The notes: generated from the letters alone by a model not told the origin. Shown: positions 48,101 through 60,234, numbered from the stretch's first letter. The stretch: 64,000 nt of DNA from Sphaerulina vaccinii (GCA_022570795.1 JAKUDP010000003.1:992001-1056000); one strand, 5' to 3'. Numbers and translations: made by a program.

Positions 48101-51100
48101 GGAAGATTCAAAGGTGCAAACTTATCAAGCTCGATCATCGCCAGAAAGCCGCCAGGTTTCAGCAGGGAGCGTACGTTCTGTAATGCTCGATCGACGAAAA
48201 TATTCGCTCCAACAACATCGGCAACAACAACCACGTCAAATGACCCGAGTTCCAGGCCTTGAGAGGATGGTTCCAGGCTTGGATCGAAGGCGAGGAACTC
48301 TATCTGTGATTGCCACTTCGCGAACTTGGTTTTGGCAGAATCCAGTTTCTCTTGCGAGACGTCAGTGTAGACGTACTTGGCGAATCCACCAGAGAGCTCG
48401 TCCAGAGCACGACTAGCGAATGCTCCTGCTCCGGCGCCAACCTCCAAGATGCGTAACGACGGCTTGTGCATACTAAGGTTCCGCAGGAGTCTGGCGCTTA
48501 TCGCTGCACTACGCTGGAAGACAAACGACTCTTCGTAGACAGCGGATGGGTCTGCTTCTTGCAATGCATCACGAGCATCAACTTTGCCCTCCAGAATCGA
48601 TGGCAGATGCGGGCCAATGGAATTGATCCAGGTGAAGGTGCGCTCGACTGTCTCTAGCTCATCAGGCTCGACAACAACAACGTCTTCGCTGGCTCGTTGT
48701 AAGCATCTGGTCATCCAATTTTTGAGCGTGGCCAAGTGTTCCTGTGTAGGCGTCCCCTGGGAGTCGTTCAACGCAGCCTCCATGTACTGCACTGCAACAT
48801 CATTGAGCCGTGAGATCTTCTTGCTCTCATCACTGTGCGCATCTATTTCGGCCACGATGTCTGCAAGGCTCTCCGAAGTCATGAAGTCCGGATGATCAAC
48901 CCATTCAACTTTATGAGGATTGATGGCGCGAACCTGCGAGGACTCGTCTTCTCGTTCGGAAACGTTGACGAGCTTCAGCCCGCGAAGCTCCAATACGGGC
49001 AGATCTTGGCCAGTTGCGAAGCCTGTCATGTTCGCAGTCGTCGTTCTGGACATTACATCGTCCTCGATATCGTGATAGTACAGCCGATATGTCTCATTCT
49101 CCTCTTGTGGAACCTCTGCCGATACGATCATCTCTTCAACGAATGATGGAACAAATGCTTGGAAACGGCCACTACTGCCCGCAGTATGACACACGCCAAC
49201 ATGAAGGCAGGCATCGAGCCATGCAGGGTGGACTTTGAGCTTTGTCTCGAACTCTGCTGGCCTTAACTTTGCAGTGCGAACTTTGTGACTGTGCCCACAG
49301 CACTGTTTGGACCTGTCCTCAGTGATGTGAGCCCTTGAAAGGTTGGTCCGTACTCCATACCAGCTTCAGCAACCTCGCGGTAGAACGCCTTGCAGTCGAC
49401 TTCGCGATCCGAGTCTTGCTCGCAGGACGAGCGCACCTGCTGCGACCATGCCAGCTTCGATGACGCGAATGTGCTGTTGATGACATCTTCATCCTCCTTC
49501 ACGAATGAGGCGGCAATACCTGAACAGTGTTCGACATATCCGGTTGTCTTTGACCAGGATAGGACTCTGAAAGAGTGCCAGGCCGTCCCAACACTGCCTC
49601 TGGTACCAGAGTCTTTGGGTTGCACAATTGTATGCATTTCACAATCCACGCCTTCTGTGATGCGCAAAGCCCTGCCGATCACCATGTCTCGGACCTTGAA
49701 GCGCACGATCTGCGATGCGTTCGACTTGGCTTCGTTGATGAAGGCAAGAGCCTCAATGACGGCTGCTGTATACCCTGCCATAGGAAAGACAGCCGAGCCG
49801 TTGATGAAGTGGTCCCTCAGCCATGGGATGTATCTAATGTGAAGACGTTTCTGAACTCAATACGACCATCTGTCGTGAAGGGCTGCTTGTGTCCGAGTAG
49901 GACATGCCATGGACTAGTACCGAAGTACGCGCTGTGTAGCATACCCGGCTCGTTCTTGTACGAGGTGGTCTTGTTGAATTGGTATGGTGGCAAATCAGTC
50001 AGGAGCTTTGGTTGAGCATTTGCCTCCGTCGTGCCTCTCCAGATGGCAGAAGCATCGAGTCCAAAGCCTTCGTTCATCGGCGAAGATGCCAACTTGAGCA
50101 TGTTCTCGCGGCCGTTCTGCTTTCTTAGCAGCGTGGAGAAGTACTTGCATGACGAGCCAGCTTTACCATTCGCTTTGCAGATGTCACGAATGGGTCCAGC
50201 CAGAGCTGAATGAGGTCCGACCTCGACCAAAGAAATCAGGCTACCTTTGGTGGTGCTGTGTACGTGGCTCATGGCAGTCAACATGGCTCCACTGAACTTG
50301 ACCGGAGAGACGAGGTTGGTGACCCAGTACTCTGCAGACTGAACAGCTTCACGAGGCTGCAATGCCTCGCGCACAGATGAGAAGAACAGCGCTGTGTGAG
50401 AGCTCTCGACCGGATTGCCGGTCCTTTCCAGCCAGGGAGATATCTTCTCACGATACCTGTCACCAGGCAGGATCATAGCCTTCGAGTGGTATGCCTGGCC
50501 ACCAGTGTTGAGCACTCTGTTGAAAATGGCAGATCTGTCCAGCTCGGCAGCAACGCTGAGGATGGCTTCGCGTTCTCCAGACAGTGTGATCGACGTCGGA
50601 CTGTTATAGCATGCCACAGTCACGGAGGGTGCAGCAAGCAAATGCTGGATCTGGTCTACTGAAGTCCCAACTGCCAGCATAGCGCCAGTACCAGTAGCGT
50701 TTGCCGAAGATGTCTCGCCTCGATAGTACGCCAAGGCCATGCAGGTGTCAAAGTCGAGGAAGCCAGCAGCAAAGGCCGCAGCGATCTCACCACTGCTGTG
50801 TCTGCAGACTGCGCCGAACCCCATGCCAAAGCTGCGTAGCAAGAGCACCAGAGACATCTGTACAGCGGTCAGTGCTGGCTGGCTGATCGCAGCATCATTG
50901 ATGCGTGACTCTGCGGCTGGCTTCGCGAGTTCTTTGATGAGATCCATATCGCTGTTCAGCTCCCGCACAAGTCTGTCCGCATCCATCATGCCCTTGGCAA
51001 ATACTGGGACGTTCATGAGATCCATTGCCATCTCGGCCCATTGGGCTCCTTGCCCGGTGAAGAGGAAGACCGCGTTCTCGGAAGTCAACTTTGATCTTGG

Positions 51101-52732
51101 CTTGACTGTGCATTGAAGGCCGTTGAGCAGTTCTTCCCTCGTCGAAGCTACGACGGCGTGCTGATAATCGAAGGGTGTTCTTCGGCAGCATAACGTATAA
51201 CTCAGGTTCTGGAGCATCTCATCTTCGTCTGCCTCGTGCACCAGGACAAGGTCCTGAACATGATCATTCAGCTTGGCCAGTTGCGAGACTAAGGCTATAT
51301 TGTCTTTCGCGGAGAGAGGGAAGATGCGGCCGCCATGCGAGGCACCAACATCAGCTTGAGGACTGTCATTTGGTGAATTAAAACCCTCCAGGATCACATG
51401 AGCATTAGCACCTCCAAAGCCGAAATTGTTTACCGATGCTCTTCTGGGCGCGTGTTCTGGCCATGGAGTGCACGATGTCACTATCTACAGACCTTGCATT
51501 GAGCCCATGGCTGGGTTGGGCTTCTCATAGTTGGCAGTAGGCAGAATGGTGCCGCGCTCGACCATCAAGACACACTTCATTACAGACAGGATGCCGCTCA
51601 CTGCCTCGAGATGCCCCAGATTTGACTTCACGCTAGCGAGATGCAGCGGGAAGGTTCGTTTGCCACCAAAGCTGGCAAGTATTGCTCGCAGCTCGATGGG
51701 GTCGCCGACTGGAGTACCAGTGCCGTGGCCCTCGACGACCGCAGTGTCTTGAGGGCGCAGACCTGCTTGCTTGTACACTTTGCGTATGAGCTCGGCTTGT
51801 GCGTCTCCATTGGGTAGTGTTATGCCTTGTCCTCTGCCACAGTGGCCGATTCCACTGCCTCTGATCAGAGCTCGAATGGCATCTACTGCCGCACGAGCGT
51901 CTCTCTCGCCTCTCAACACCAAACAGCATACTCCTTCGCCACGACCGTAGCCCTCGGCGCGAGAGTCGTAGGAGAAACACTTCCCGTTCTTGCCGAAGAC
52001 GCCAAGACTGTCGAGATGTGTGATCATGGTGGGATCAATCTGAAGGAAGGACGCGCCGACAATGGCTGTACTGCACTCGCCATTTCGTATGCTCTCGGCC
52101 GCAAGATGGAATGCTGTCAAGCTGCTCGCGCAAGCTAGGTCCACGACCACCGACGGGCCACGAAAGCCAAAGAAGTAGCTTAGCCTGTTCGCGAACATGG
52201 CCATAGCAGTACCAGTGGCTGTATATCTTGATGCAGTGAACGGGTCCAACACTCCTCCAAGTTCAGATTCCGCCTTGCTGCCTGCGGCGAAGACACCAAC
52301 GTCGGACCTCCCTGCCAGTGTGCGAATGTCGAGACCTGCATTCTCGATTGCTGTGAAAGCGCCTTCCAGCAACAGACGCTGCTGAGGGTCCATTGCGGTG
52401 GCCTCTGCCTCTGACATGCTAAAGAATGGAGCATCGAAAGTGTTGATGTCCTGCTCGAGGTACGAACCTCCTTGCACTGCAAAGTGTCCTCTCTTGCCAG
52501 CTGGATGGTAGAAGTGTGATGCATTGAAGCGGCTCGTCGGAATCGGGCCAGTAGCACAACGCCTGTCTTTGATGAAGTTCCACAGGGCATTTGGATCGTT
52601 GATGCCCGCCGGTAGCGTGCATGACATGCCAATGATTGCAACGCCTCTCGTTGGCATAGTGATCTGGACACTGTTGCTCTTTGATGCATCTTGAGGCATT
52701 GTTATCGTGGTAGGTGGTATGATCTCAGCCAT
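45199..52732 (-). pseudogene. Highly reducing type I polyketide synthase, interrupted by one stop and two frame changes
   Basis: About 2,500 codons from the ATG at 52732 (an in-frame ATG at 52837 is possible). Domain order is KS, AT, DH, MT, ER, KR, ACP. KS has LACASSL with the active Cys, VEGHGTGT and KSNLGHLE. AT has FTGQGAQW, but the usual GHSSG reads RHSSG. DH has RDHF and LDACLH. The methyltransferase has LEVGAGAGAF. ER has AAAGGVGQAAI. KR has YLITGGTGGLG and SYGGANASLD. ACP has FGLDSLVAVEL. Breaks: an in-frame TAG at 51485-51487 between KS and AT, a frame change near 49833-49837 in early DH, and a second near 49263-49270 in late DH. The rest, including 1,331 codons from DH to ACP, is open. 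With no intron to explain them, these breaks suggest recent inactivation; sequencing error is the alternative. The product is unknown. The nearby MFS exporter is a likely former partner. Confidence 0.93.
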
Positions 52733-54380
52733 ATTGGCTGTATTGCACTTCTCGTCTAACGATAAAGACTGACAATAGGTGAATCGTACAAGAGTATGTT
52801 GGATGCCAAAGAGGAGGGAAAGTGGATTTTCCAACAATGCGAGCGAGACGAAGAGCTCAAGAAGTCGCGTAGTCTGCTCTGGATCGACGGATCGACCAAG
52901 ATGAAGCGGAAGATCCAGGACGAAACAGCCACAACTGCCATAACAGGTACATCAGCACACCGCTGTCCGAAGGATGGTAACGATGTGCGTATGGTTCACT
53001 CGTGAAGCATGAACAGATACAGCACTACACCGCTGCCTGAGCAACAGAGCTTGTAGATGCGAACGCTCGGTTTCGCGCATATACAGTTTGTTTGAGCTTG
53101 TTCCTCGATGTATCCCTGCATCTGTGGTCGGCTCTAGGTAAGCAGTCTTTCTGAATTCGGCTCTGTGTGGTTCTTCAATGTTGCATCAACCTGGATGGCC
53201 CTGAGAGTCTTTTCTCATCCCATACGCTTTCATGCACTAATCTTGGAACATGAGCATACTGATTCAGCTTTCACCTCCATCGTGCTGACTCTGAGGCAGG
53301 GCGAGTCCTAGCAGTATGCTGTAAATCACTAGCACAAGCATAGGATATGTCTTAGCCACAGCACCGCATGGCTCTTGCAATGGGCATGAACTTCTGTAGT
53401 CCGCTGGGCACAACTCCGGTTTGCAATGTGGAGACTGCGTTCGCCTCAAACGCCATTCGGCCGGAGAACAAAGTATGCATCATTATCCTGAGATGCATTC
53501 GTTTGGGCGCGTATGGCGGAGTGTCTCAACAAATGTCATTCAAGCGGTGTCCTGAGTCCGCTATTGTGGTAGCCAACTGGCAGAGAAGTGCCCCAGAGCC
53601 ACGTCGGCGTTCACTGCGGCCGCTGTATGCAGTGAAGCCATCACGTTGCACTGATTTGTCAGGCTTGCCACTCGGGAATGGCTCTCGACACTTGATGGAT
53701 GTGATCATTGAATGCACTAGCCGCAGTCACGAAGCAGAGAACTGCCGTAGGAAGGTAGGAAGGTCTCCGCTGAGCATGGAATCATTGATATGCGTTGTCT
53801 TCGACCAATCAGGCTACTTCGCAGAGAAAGCGACAATAAGCCTCACATAAACATCGAACCTAACAGGTCGCAGGACACGAAGCTACACTTGAGGTTCATC
53901 GGAGGCTGTGACTTGGCGACCGGCGTGTTGGGACAAGATGGAGGTTGATTTAGGCTTTGAAGGCATCGGCTGGCAGGTGAAACGACCACAACCCACACGT
54001 GCACGAACTTTATTCTATACTGCATGCTATCTGGAGCATCCATACTTCGGCAAGTTTGATCACCGTTGTTTATCGAAGAATGCTTACAATTGCGCCGGCT
54101 ATGCAATGGAAGCGGCTTTCCAACGAAACACGAGTACAAAGCATGCCGACGATTCTCTGTGGCCCAACGGTGAGCCCTGCTGTACCGGCTGAATGCGGTT
54201 TCAGCAGCAGACCCACCTGAATAGTTCGTAAGCTCTATGAGCTGATCCCTCACGAAGCGGACCAACCTGGTTGATGCCCTCATGCAGCTTGGAGTATAGC
54301 ACTTCAGCTCCATGCAGCTTTGAATACCCCATCCGAGCATTCCTCTGCATTGCAGCTTCACCGCTCACCTTCTCGCATGC
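52733..54380. other. Divergent promoter region between PKS and MFS transporter
   Basis: 1.65 kb between divergently oriented genes. Open frames here (for example 53368-53850 plus, 53843-54361 minus) lack family features. Shared regulation of PKS and exporter through this region is plausible but no specific site is shown. Confidence 0.5.
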
Positions 54381-56646
54381 ATGGACGACAGCGACTACTC
54401 CTCACTGGCGCTATGGACTCTCTTCTGGAGTGCAGATCATCCGGCGCTGCAGCCGGAGCCAGCCACGCCATCACTAGTTCAGAACGAAGGCGGCCCTATC
54501 GACGATGGCGGCGAGAGGGACATAGTGCGATGGAGGGACTCCGTCACTCCCAGAAACAGCAGAGTCCCGTCACGTTATAGCAAGACTCCCAGAAGCAGCG
54601 TACTAAGCTATAGCAAGACCCTAAGGAGCAGTGTTCTAAGCCATAGCAAAACCCCAAGAAACAGCATGCAACTAAAGCAGCCAAATGCATCTGAGCCTAC
54701 CCTCAGTATGTACTCGAGCCCTTCGCAAGATACGTTGACCGCTCCAGCGACCATCGAGTATCGAATGTCCTCGAAGTCCGACAAACGCATCAGCTTGCCC
54801 ATCCAATCAGTCAGCGAATGGGACATAATCGACGAAAAGAAAGCCGCATCCGCCATAGATGGTCCAACAGAAACATCTACAGAAGATTCGAACAACCCAG
54901 TAGTAGACCTAGAAGAAGCGCTTCGAGACGTCAGCATTACTCCAAGATCATCGCGAAGCCCAATCTCAAACGATGATGAGGCAGCCATCCTACCACAAGC
55001 CAAGACACCACTCAGCAAGACTCGCCTAGTCTTCATAATGATAGCTTTCAGCCTAAGCGGTTTCACAACGACCATCGATGCAATCTTCATCTCCACAGCC
55101 CTCCCAGCAATCCAAGAAGACATCCACACCGAGAGCGACAAATATTCATGGGTAGGTTCTGCCTACCTGCTCTCTGGTGCCTCACTCCTATGCCTCTGGG
55201 GTCCAATCTCCGATGTCTTGGGTAGGAAATGGATGATGGCAGCTGGTATCGCTGTCTTCGCTGTAGGGAACATGATTTCCGCGATAGCTAAGTCTGCTAC
55301 TGTCCTAATTGCTGGGAGAGCGGTACAAGGTGTTGGAGGATATATGTCTGTTGTTCTGCTCAATATTGCTTTTGCAGATATGTTTAGTTTGAGGGAGAGG
55401 GGGATGTATATTGCTATTCATAGTATGAGTTGTGCGCTTGGTGGGAGTTTGGGTCCGATTTTCAGTGGGCTTTTGACTGAGTGAGTTCTATTGGGGTTTC
55501 TTTCTGCGAGGCAGAATTGATTACTGACGGGTACGATACAGATACGCCAATTGGAGATATTGCTTTGTTGTCATGATACCGCTGGCGTTGACAGCCTCTG
55601 TGCTGATAGCTTGCTTCTTTCCAGCATCGATACCAGAAACTCGTAAGTCAACAGACGATGTGAGCTGTACATCACATATCACTTACCTTTCTCTTCACTC
55701 AGAACCACCACCATCCTTCCTCCGCCATCTCGACTGGCTCGGTGTCCTCCTCGTAACCTCTGGCACGATCCTCACTCTCCTCGGTCTCCAATTCGGCGGT
55801 TTCTCTCATCCTTGGACCTCAGTCTTAGTCCTCACACTTTTGGTCGTAGGAGGCGCATTACTCTTTGCCTTCGTCATCCAGCAACACTACGTGAAACAGC
55901 CCATCCTTCCAGTCCGACTACTCAGAGACCGCTCCCGTATCGCTTGCTTCATAGTCACTGCGACGCATGGCTTTGTGTACATTGGTGTCTTCTTCTACTT
56001 ACCTATATATTTTATTTTGATCCTTGGTGCTAGTCAAGTGGAAGCGGGTTTATGGTTGTTGATAACAGCTATCCCGTGCGTGTTCACGACAGCTGCTTCG
56101 GGATTACTTGTTAAGAAGACTGGGCATTATCGCATGATCATCATCTTTGCGACCGCGAGTCTGACATTAGCGGTTGGTCTCTTCATCGACTTTCCTGAAC
56201 ATAAGAGTTGGGCTCGCATCATTGGGTTCCAGCTAGTGCTTTCCATTGGCGTCGGCGCTCTGCTGCAAGTGCCTGTACTGGCCATGCAGGCAAACATCAG
56301 GCCTGAAGAGGTCTCGTCGGCAAATACAGCATTAATATTCGTTAGGACGCTGAGTTCAGCAGTCAGCATCGTTGTTGGACAGGTGTTGCTGCAGAATCAG
56401 CTGAAGCAAAGAGAGGGAGAATTGGTTGCAAGTGGGATCCCGCAAGCGCTGGTGGAAGCTGGCTTGAGACAATTTGAGTCGTTCAGAGCTGCGACAGCCC
56501 TTACTGTTGAGCAGCAGCTGCTGATCAGGAGCGTGATGGCAGAGTCTTTGGGTAGGACTTGGATCATGTATGCGGCTGTCGCTGGTGTCGGATTCATAGC
56601 CAGTCTCTTCATCCAGCATCGGGAATTGTCTATACATCGTCAGTGA
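54381..56646 (+). CDS. MFS drug/metabolite exporter, 14-TM (DHA2) type, with long N-terminus
   Basis: Three exons (54381-55480, 55542-55642, 55703-56646) give 714 residues. The first 210 or so residues are hydrophilic and disordered, Ser/Thr-rich, with three near-copies of an 11-residue unit (SKTPRSSVLSY). The membrane part starts LVFIMIAFSLSGFTTTIDAIFI. It carries the MFS loop GPISDVLGRKWMM and the antiporter-type GRAVQGVGGYMSVVLLNIAF region, and about 14 hydrophobic segments in all. These are hallmarks of proton-driven multidrug and toxin exporters. The second intron is 60 bp without a stop, so it would be read through in frame (giving KSTDDVSC...). It is divergent from the PKS and probably exported its product or gave self-protection (inference). 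Confidence 0.94.
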
Positions 56647-57167
56647 TTAGGAAGGAGCGACTGTAATATAGTACCGTGTCAGTAATGAGCACACCTGTAC
56701 AAACAGGGTCTGATCTGTTACAACACTGCATTTCAATATCTTTGGCTACCTCTCCATACGCTTGTGTGATTGAGTTACAAACCGAGCACAATGTAATAAA
56801 CGCGCATTGCATTGAAGCCTCCTCTTGTCCGAGTCGCCCAAGCGCCAATCTTTCCAGTCAAGGCCAGTTCGATTAAGCGGCAAATAGCAAACAATAGAGA
56901 ACGCCGGCCGATGCAAATTTTGTTGGGGTCGTAAGGAACGTGAAAGTTTCGTGCGTGCGGGATGGAGTGATTCTTGGGTCGTCGTTCTTTCAAATGTACA
57001 GCTGCCGACCTCATCTATCGCTGCCTAGCCGCACTCTGGAAGACAGCTTCCCTTTGTATGATGATGCAAACTTCGGTATGATGCAAGTAGTGGATGGAGG
57101 AAGGAGGGTATCGTGGAGCCTTCATCACGTAACTCATGCCACGTCGGAATCAAGTGCACAGCAAGAT
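56647..57167. other. Convergent spacer between MFS gene and NAP1
   Basis: 520 bp of 3' flank for both genes. The plus-strand frame 56940-57743 is an antisense shadow of NAP1 and is not called. Confidence 0.55.
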
Positions 57168-58699
57168 CTAGCTCTGTTTGCACTCGGCAGTCTCCTGCTT
57201 AGGCTTGCCACCATCCTCCTACTCTGGTGGTTAGTGGAGTTAGGCGGATGTCGGTCTTCAGACACTTCATACCTCGTCCTCATCCTCATCTTCGTCATCC
57301 TCATCGCGGTCCTCGTCGTCATCATCCTCGTCATCTTCGTCCTCGAAGTCGTCCTCGTCGAAGTCGTCCATGCCTTGCTCGAATTGCAGAGCCTCGCCAG
57401 TGAACCAGTCAATGGCACGTGGGATGAGCTTCTCCTTGATGTCCTCACCGAGCTGGTAGTCGAGCTCAAGCTTGGCCTCAATGTCATCGTCAATCTCCTC
57501 GTCGTCATCCTCAGGTGGCGTCGCTGGGTTGAAAAAGTCGAAGAAGGATGGGGTTGGGATCGTCTTCTTGACGATGCGGGTCTGCTTGGTGTCTGCGTCA
57601 CATTTGTTAGCTTGGCTGAAATCATAACTTGCCGCGGAATTGGATTGCGCGTACTCTTGTTGCGCTGTTTCTTGCTCTCGACCTTGACAGTCAGGTCCTG
57701 GCCCGCCTTCCAGTCGATCTTGTCGCCCTCGGCGCGGTCGTAGATGAAGTCACCGCCATATCCGTTCTCTTCCTGGTAGTAGTATGTCTTCGAGATGACC
57801 TTGTTGGTGAAGAATGGGTTCTCGGCGAACTCAAAGAGAAGACGGAAGCCAGGGCGGTCGAGGTACTCCATGCGAATGTCGGTGAGGAATTTGAGTGCCT
57901 CCTCGTCGCGCTCGGTGATGGTCTCCGCGAGCGAAGAGTTCTTCATTGAGCTCAACCAGAACTCTGGGATACCCGTTGCGGCTTCCGTGCCCTCAGCCTC
58001 CTTGTCTGCTGCTGCCTTGGCCTCTTCTGCTTCCTCATCCTCCTCATCGTCCTCCTCGCCGGCCTCGACCTCGGCGTCGGTTGGCTCAGCGGAACCGTTG
58101 ATGATCTTCGCACGCTTCTCGTAGAGTGGGGTGAACTTGGCGAAGAACTTCTTCTCGAGCTCGAGAACCTCCTCCTGGAACTGAGCCTCGAGCTTCGAGT
58201 GCTCCTTCTGCACGCCCTTGAGTCCAGCAACACGTCTTCGAATGGGCGCTGGAAGGGACTCGACGTAACCACTGGACTTGCCGATCAAGCCAGACAGCTT
58301 GTTCTGCATCATCGAGACCAGACGAGGGTTCTGCGCGAAGATTGACGCGGCGGCGGCGCGGTCGAGGTCCTCTGCAAGTACATCGCGTTAGAAATTGAAG
58401 CGATGGCGGGGCATGGAAGAGCCTGCTATCCACGTACCTTCGTTCAGCGTCGAAAGATCTGGCGCCTGCGCATGCGATGAGATGGGGGCATTGTTGGCGG
58501 GAGTGTTCTGTGGAGTTCTGGAAACCATCGTGTCAGTGTGTTGCCGATGTAGTTTGATGCTGATGTGTATGGCTGTCGAGAAAGCGTGTATGTCGGTGTG
58601 AGAAGGTCTGATTCTGCTAGCAGTGAAGATATCTCCAGCGGGTGTCACTTACGGCGCCACTGGCGGCTGGTTGCGATTCGAGCCAATATCGCGAGACAT
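57168..58699 (-). CDS. NAP1: Nucleosome assembly protein 1
   Basis: Five exons (58699-58653, 58517-58438, 58371-57655, 57592-57273, 57218-57168) give 404 residues. Exons 1-3 rebuild MSRDIGSNRNQPPVAP, TPQNTPANNAPI, then LDRAAAASIFAQNPRLVSMM. The NAP fold follows: LPAPIRRRVAGLKGVQKEH, LEAQFQEEVLELEKKFF, IPEFWLSSMKN, then YLDRPGFRLLFEFAENPFF and SKTYYYQEENGYGG. Exon 4 has KQTRIVKKTIPTPSFFDFF and the long acidic tail. A last 54-bp intron leads to a final exon encoding EDGGKPKQETAECKQS, ending in a CaaX-like CKQS box (possible farnesylation) as in other NAP1 proteins. NAP1 is the H2A-H2B chaperone. A model stopping at the TGA just after the acidic tail (57267-57269) would miss this C-terminus. Confidence 0.96.
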
Positions 58700-59220
58700 G
58701 GTGTAGATGTAGTGTGGTGAGGTTCAACGAGCGGCTTGTTGCAGTGGTGATGTGCTGCAGGTGAGCAGTAGGTTGAATGTTGTGTTGAGAAAAACTGCCA
58801 ACCGCAACGCGGGTGCGAGACCCTGAGGCCGACGCAAGACGCCACTTGGTGGCCAAGCCCAAGCAGATTGTCAGGTTCCACGACAATCTATCAGATACCA
58901 ACAGTGCTAAATCAGATAGGAGCTGTCATAAGCGTGCGTATGATGTAGCTGTACTTCAAGTCTATCTAATCTATTTTATCGCTATGCTGAACGCCTTACG
59001 ATGTTGGGTATCTTGCTCTGAAACATTTCGATTCAACCCCCGCCAAACATGTCATCAATATTTGCTTCAATAATCCTACCGACAGTACCGCTGGCTGTTC
59101 ATCCTTTGAGCCACCATGAAGGATGGATTGAGCTCGTAAAGCAACATCAACATGCAAGGTAACCCTCAGAGAGTGGTGGCGAAAAGTCCTACTCGGGCTT
59201 CAGCTCCACTCAGAAGTTGT
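58700..59220. other. NAP1 upstream region and BMT2 3' flank
   Basis: 520 bp with no supported gene. It carries the downstream copy of the BMT2 terminal duplication. Confidence 0.5.
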
Positions 59221-59262
59221 TCATGCTTCCTCCGGCTTCAGCTCCACCCAGAAGTTGTTCAT
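59196..59262. repeat. 38-bp-offset duplication across the BMT2 stop codon
   Basis: The 29 bases at 59196-59224 and 59234-59262 match at 28 positions. The inner copy encodes the BMT2 C-terminus (MNNFWVELKP); the outer copy begins at the stop codon and lies in the 3' flank, with one substitution that would close the frame. The present stop TGA (59221-59223) sits at the junction. Confidence 0.8.
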
Positions 59263-60234
59263 TCCTCCTCCATCTCTAACCTTGACCTTGCCAAAGTTCT
59301 GCTCCTTCATGGGTGCCGGCTTGTCTCGCAGCTGCCACAGATAGTAAACCAACTTCCTAGTTGCTTTGCGTTGTAACATACAGTATCCGAGTGAAGCCAT
59401 GATAAGTGTCAAGCGCTCATCGTTCAAGTATCGACTGTTGAGTACACAAGAGGCTGGCAGTACCAGGAAAAGTGTGGCACTGTAGTCCTTCAGAGCAGCT
59501 GGGGCGGTCTGACCCAACCAGAATTCTGATCTCTTGGCCTTGGTTCTGATGGGCGAGGATGAAAACGTATCCGAGGATGCAGAAGAAGGCGAGGATGAAG
59601 TCTCGTCGGAGTCGGACGACTCTTCAATCTGTCTCTGCCTCAAAAACTTGGTAGTCCTGCGCAGCATTTCGCCTCTTCCAGAAGCAGAAGGCACAAAATT
59701 CAATACCAGACTGAGTGATATCATGTCAAACTTCTCCTCGCTGGCCTTCAGCGCAGGTCGTGGCAGTGGTCTCTCCATGAAGTCCTGTTTCAATATACCC
59801 GCCCCTTGAGAGTTCAGATCAATATGCTCGACCTCAAAAGTCCCAGACTTTGAACAAGCATTCTTCGTGCTCAGTGCTCCGACTTCCAGCATCTTGAACT
59901 TCTGATCCAGAGAGTTGAGGTCAACCTTGACTGGTTCCAGCCACTTCATCAGAAGTATAGAAGTGTCACCGCCTCGATCGGCAGACTGGCCTTGGATGGA
60001 GGCTGCTTGGTAGGCTTTGAGACCACCAAGAGCTTTCATCTTGTCCTCGATGGAAGCGGCTTTACTCGTGTCTCCATTGGATTTGGCAACGGCGAGGTTC
60101 TTATTGAGTTGGTGGAAGGCGACAATGGTCTTCTGCGTTGCTTTCGACGACTTCTTGTTGGTCACTTTGACTGTGGGTGGCCTACCAGCCTTGAGAGCAG
60201 GCTTGACCTTCTTGGAGTTCTTTTGGTTTCCCAT
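59221..60234 (-). CDS. BMT2: 25S rRNA adenine-N1 methyltransferase Bmt2
   Basis: A single-exon frame of 337 residues. Bmt2 methylates N1 of an adenine in 25S rRNA in the nucleolus using S-adenosylmethionine. The N-terminus is very basic (GNQKNSKKVKPALKAGRPP), fitting nucleolar targeting. The Rossmann core shows KMLEVGALSTKNACS (SAM-binding loop), EVEHIDLNSQGAGILKQDF, MERPLP and FDMISLSLVLNFVPSASGRG. This block is characteristic of the family, including the RGEMLRR that follows. A Ser-rich acidic insert precedes LFLVLPASCVLNSRYLNDE. The C-terminus was reshaped by a small duplication (59196-59262) but the catalytic region is intact. Confidence 0.95.
   Translation of the reverse strand: MGNQKNSKKVKPALKAGRPPTVKVTNKKSSKATQKTIVAFHQLNKNLAVAKSNGDTSKAASIEDKMKALGGLKAYQAASIQGQSADRGGDTSILLMKWLEPVKVDLNSLDQKFKMLEVGALSTKNACSKSGTFEVEHIDLNSQGAGILKQDFMERPLPRPALKASEEKFDMISLSLVLNFVPSASGRGEMLRRTTKFLRQRQIEESSDSDETSSSPSSASSDTFSSSPIRTKAKRSEFWLGQTAPAALKDYSATLFLVLPASCVLNSRYLNDERLTLIMASLGYCMLQRKATRKLVYYLWQLRDKPAPMKEQNFGKVKVRDGGGMNNFWVELKPEEA

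Noticed and set aside
53368..54361. Open frames on both strands between PKS and MFS gene
   Set aside because: They overlap each other and show no conserved motifs.
56940..57743. 267-residue plus-strand frame opposite NAP1
   Set aside because: Its Val/Ile/Leu-rich run is the antisense of the NAP1 acidic tail.
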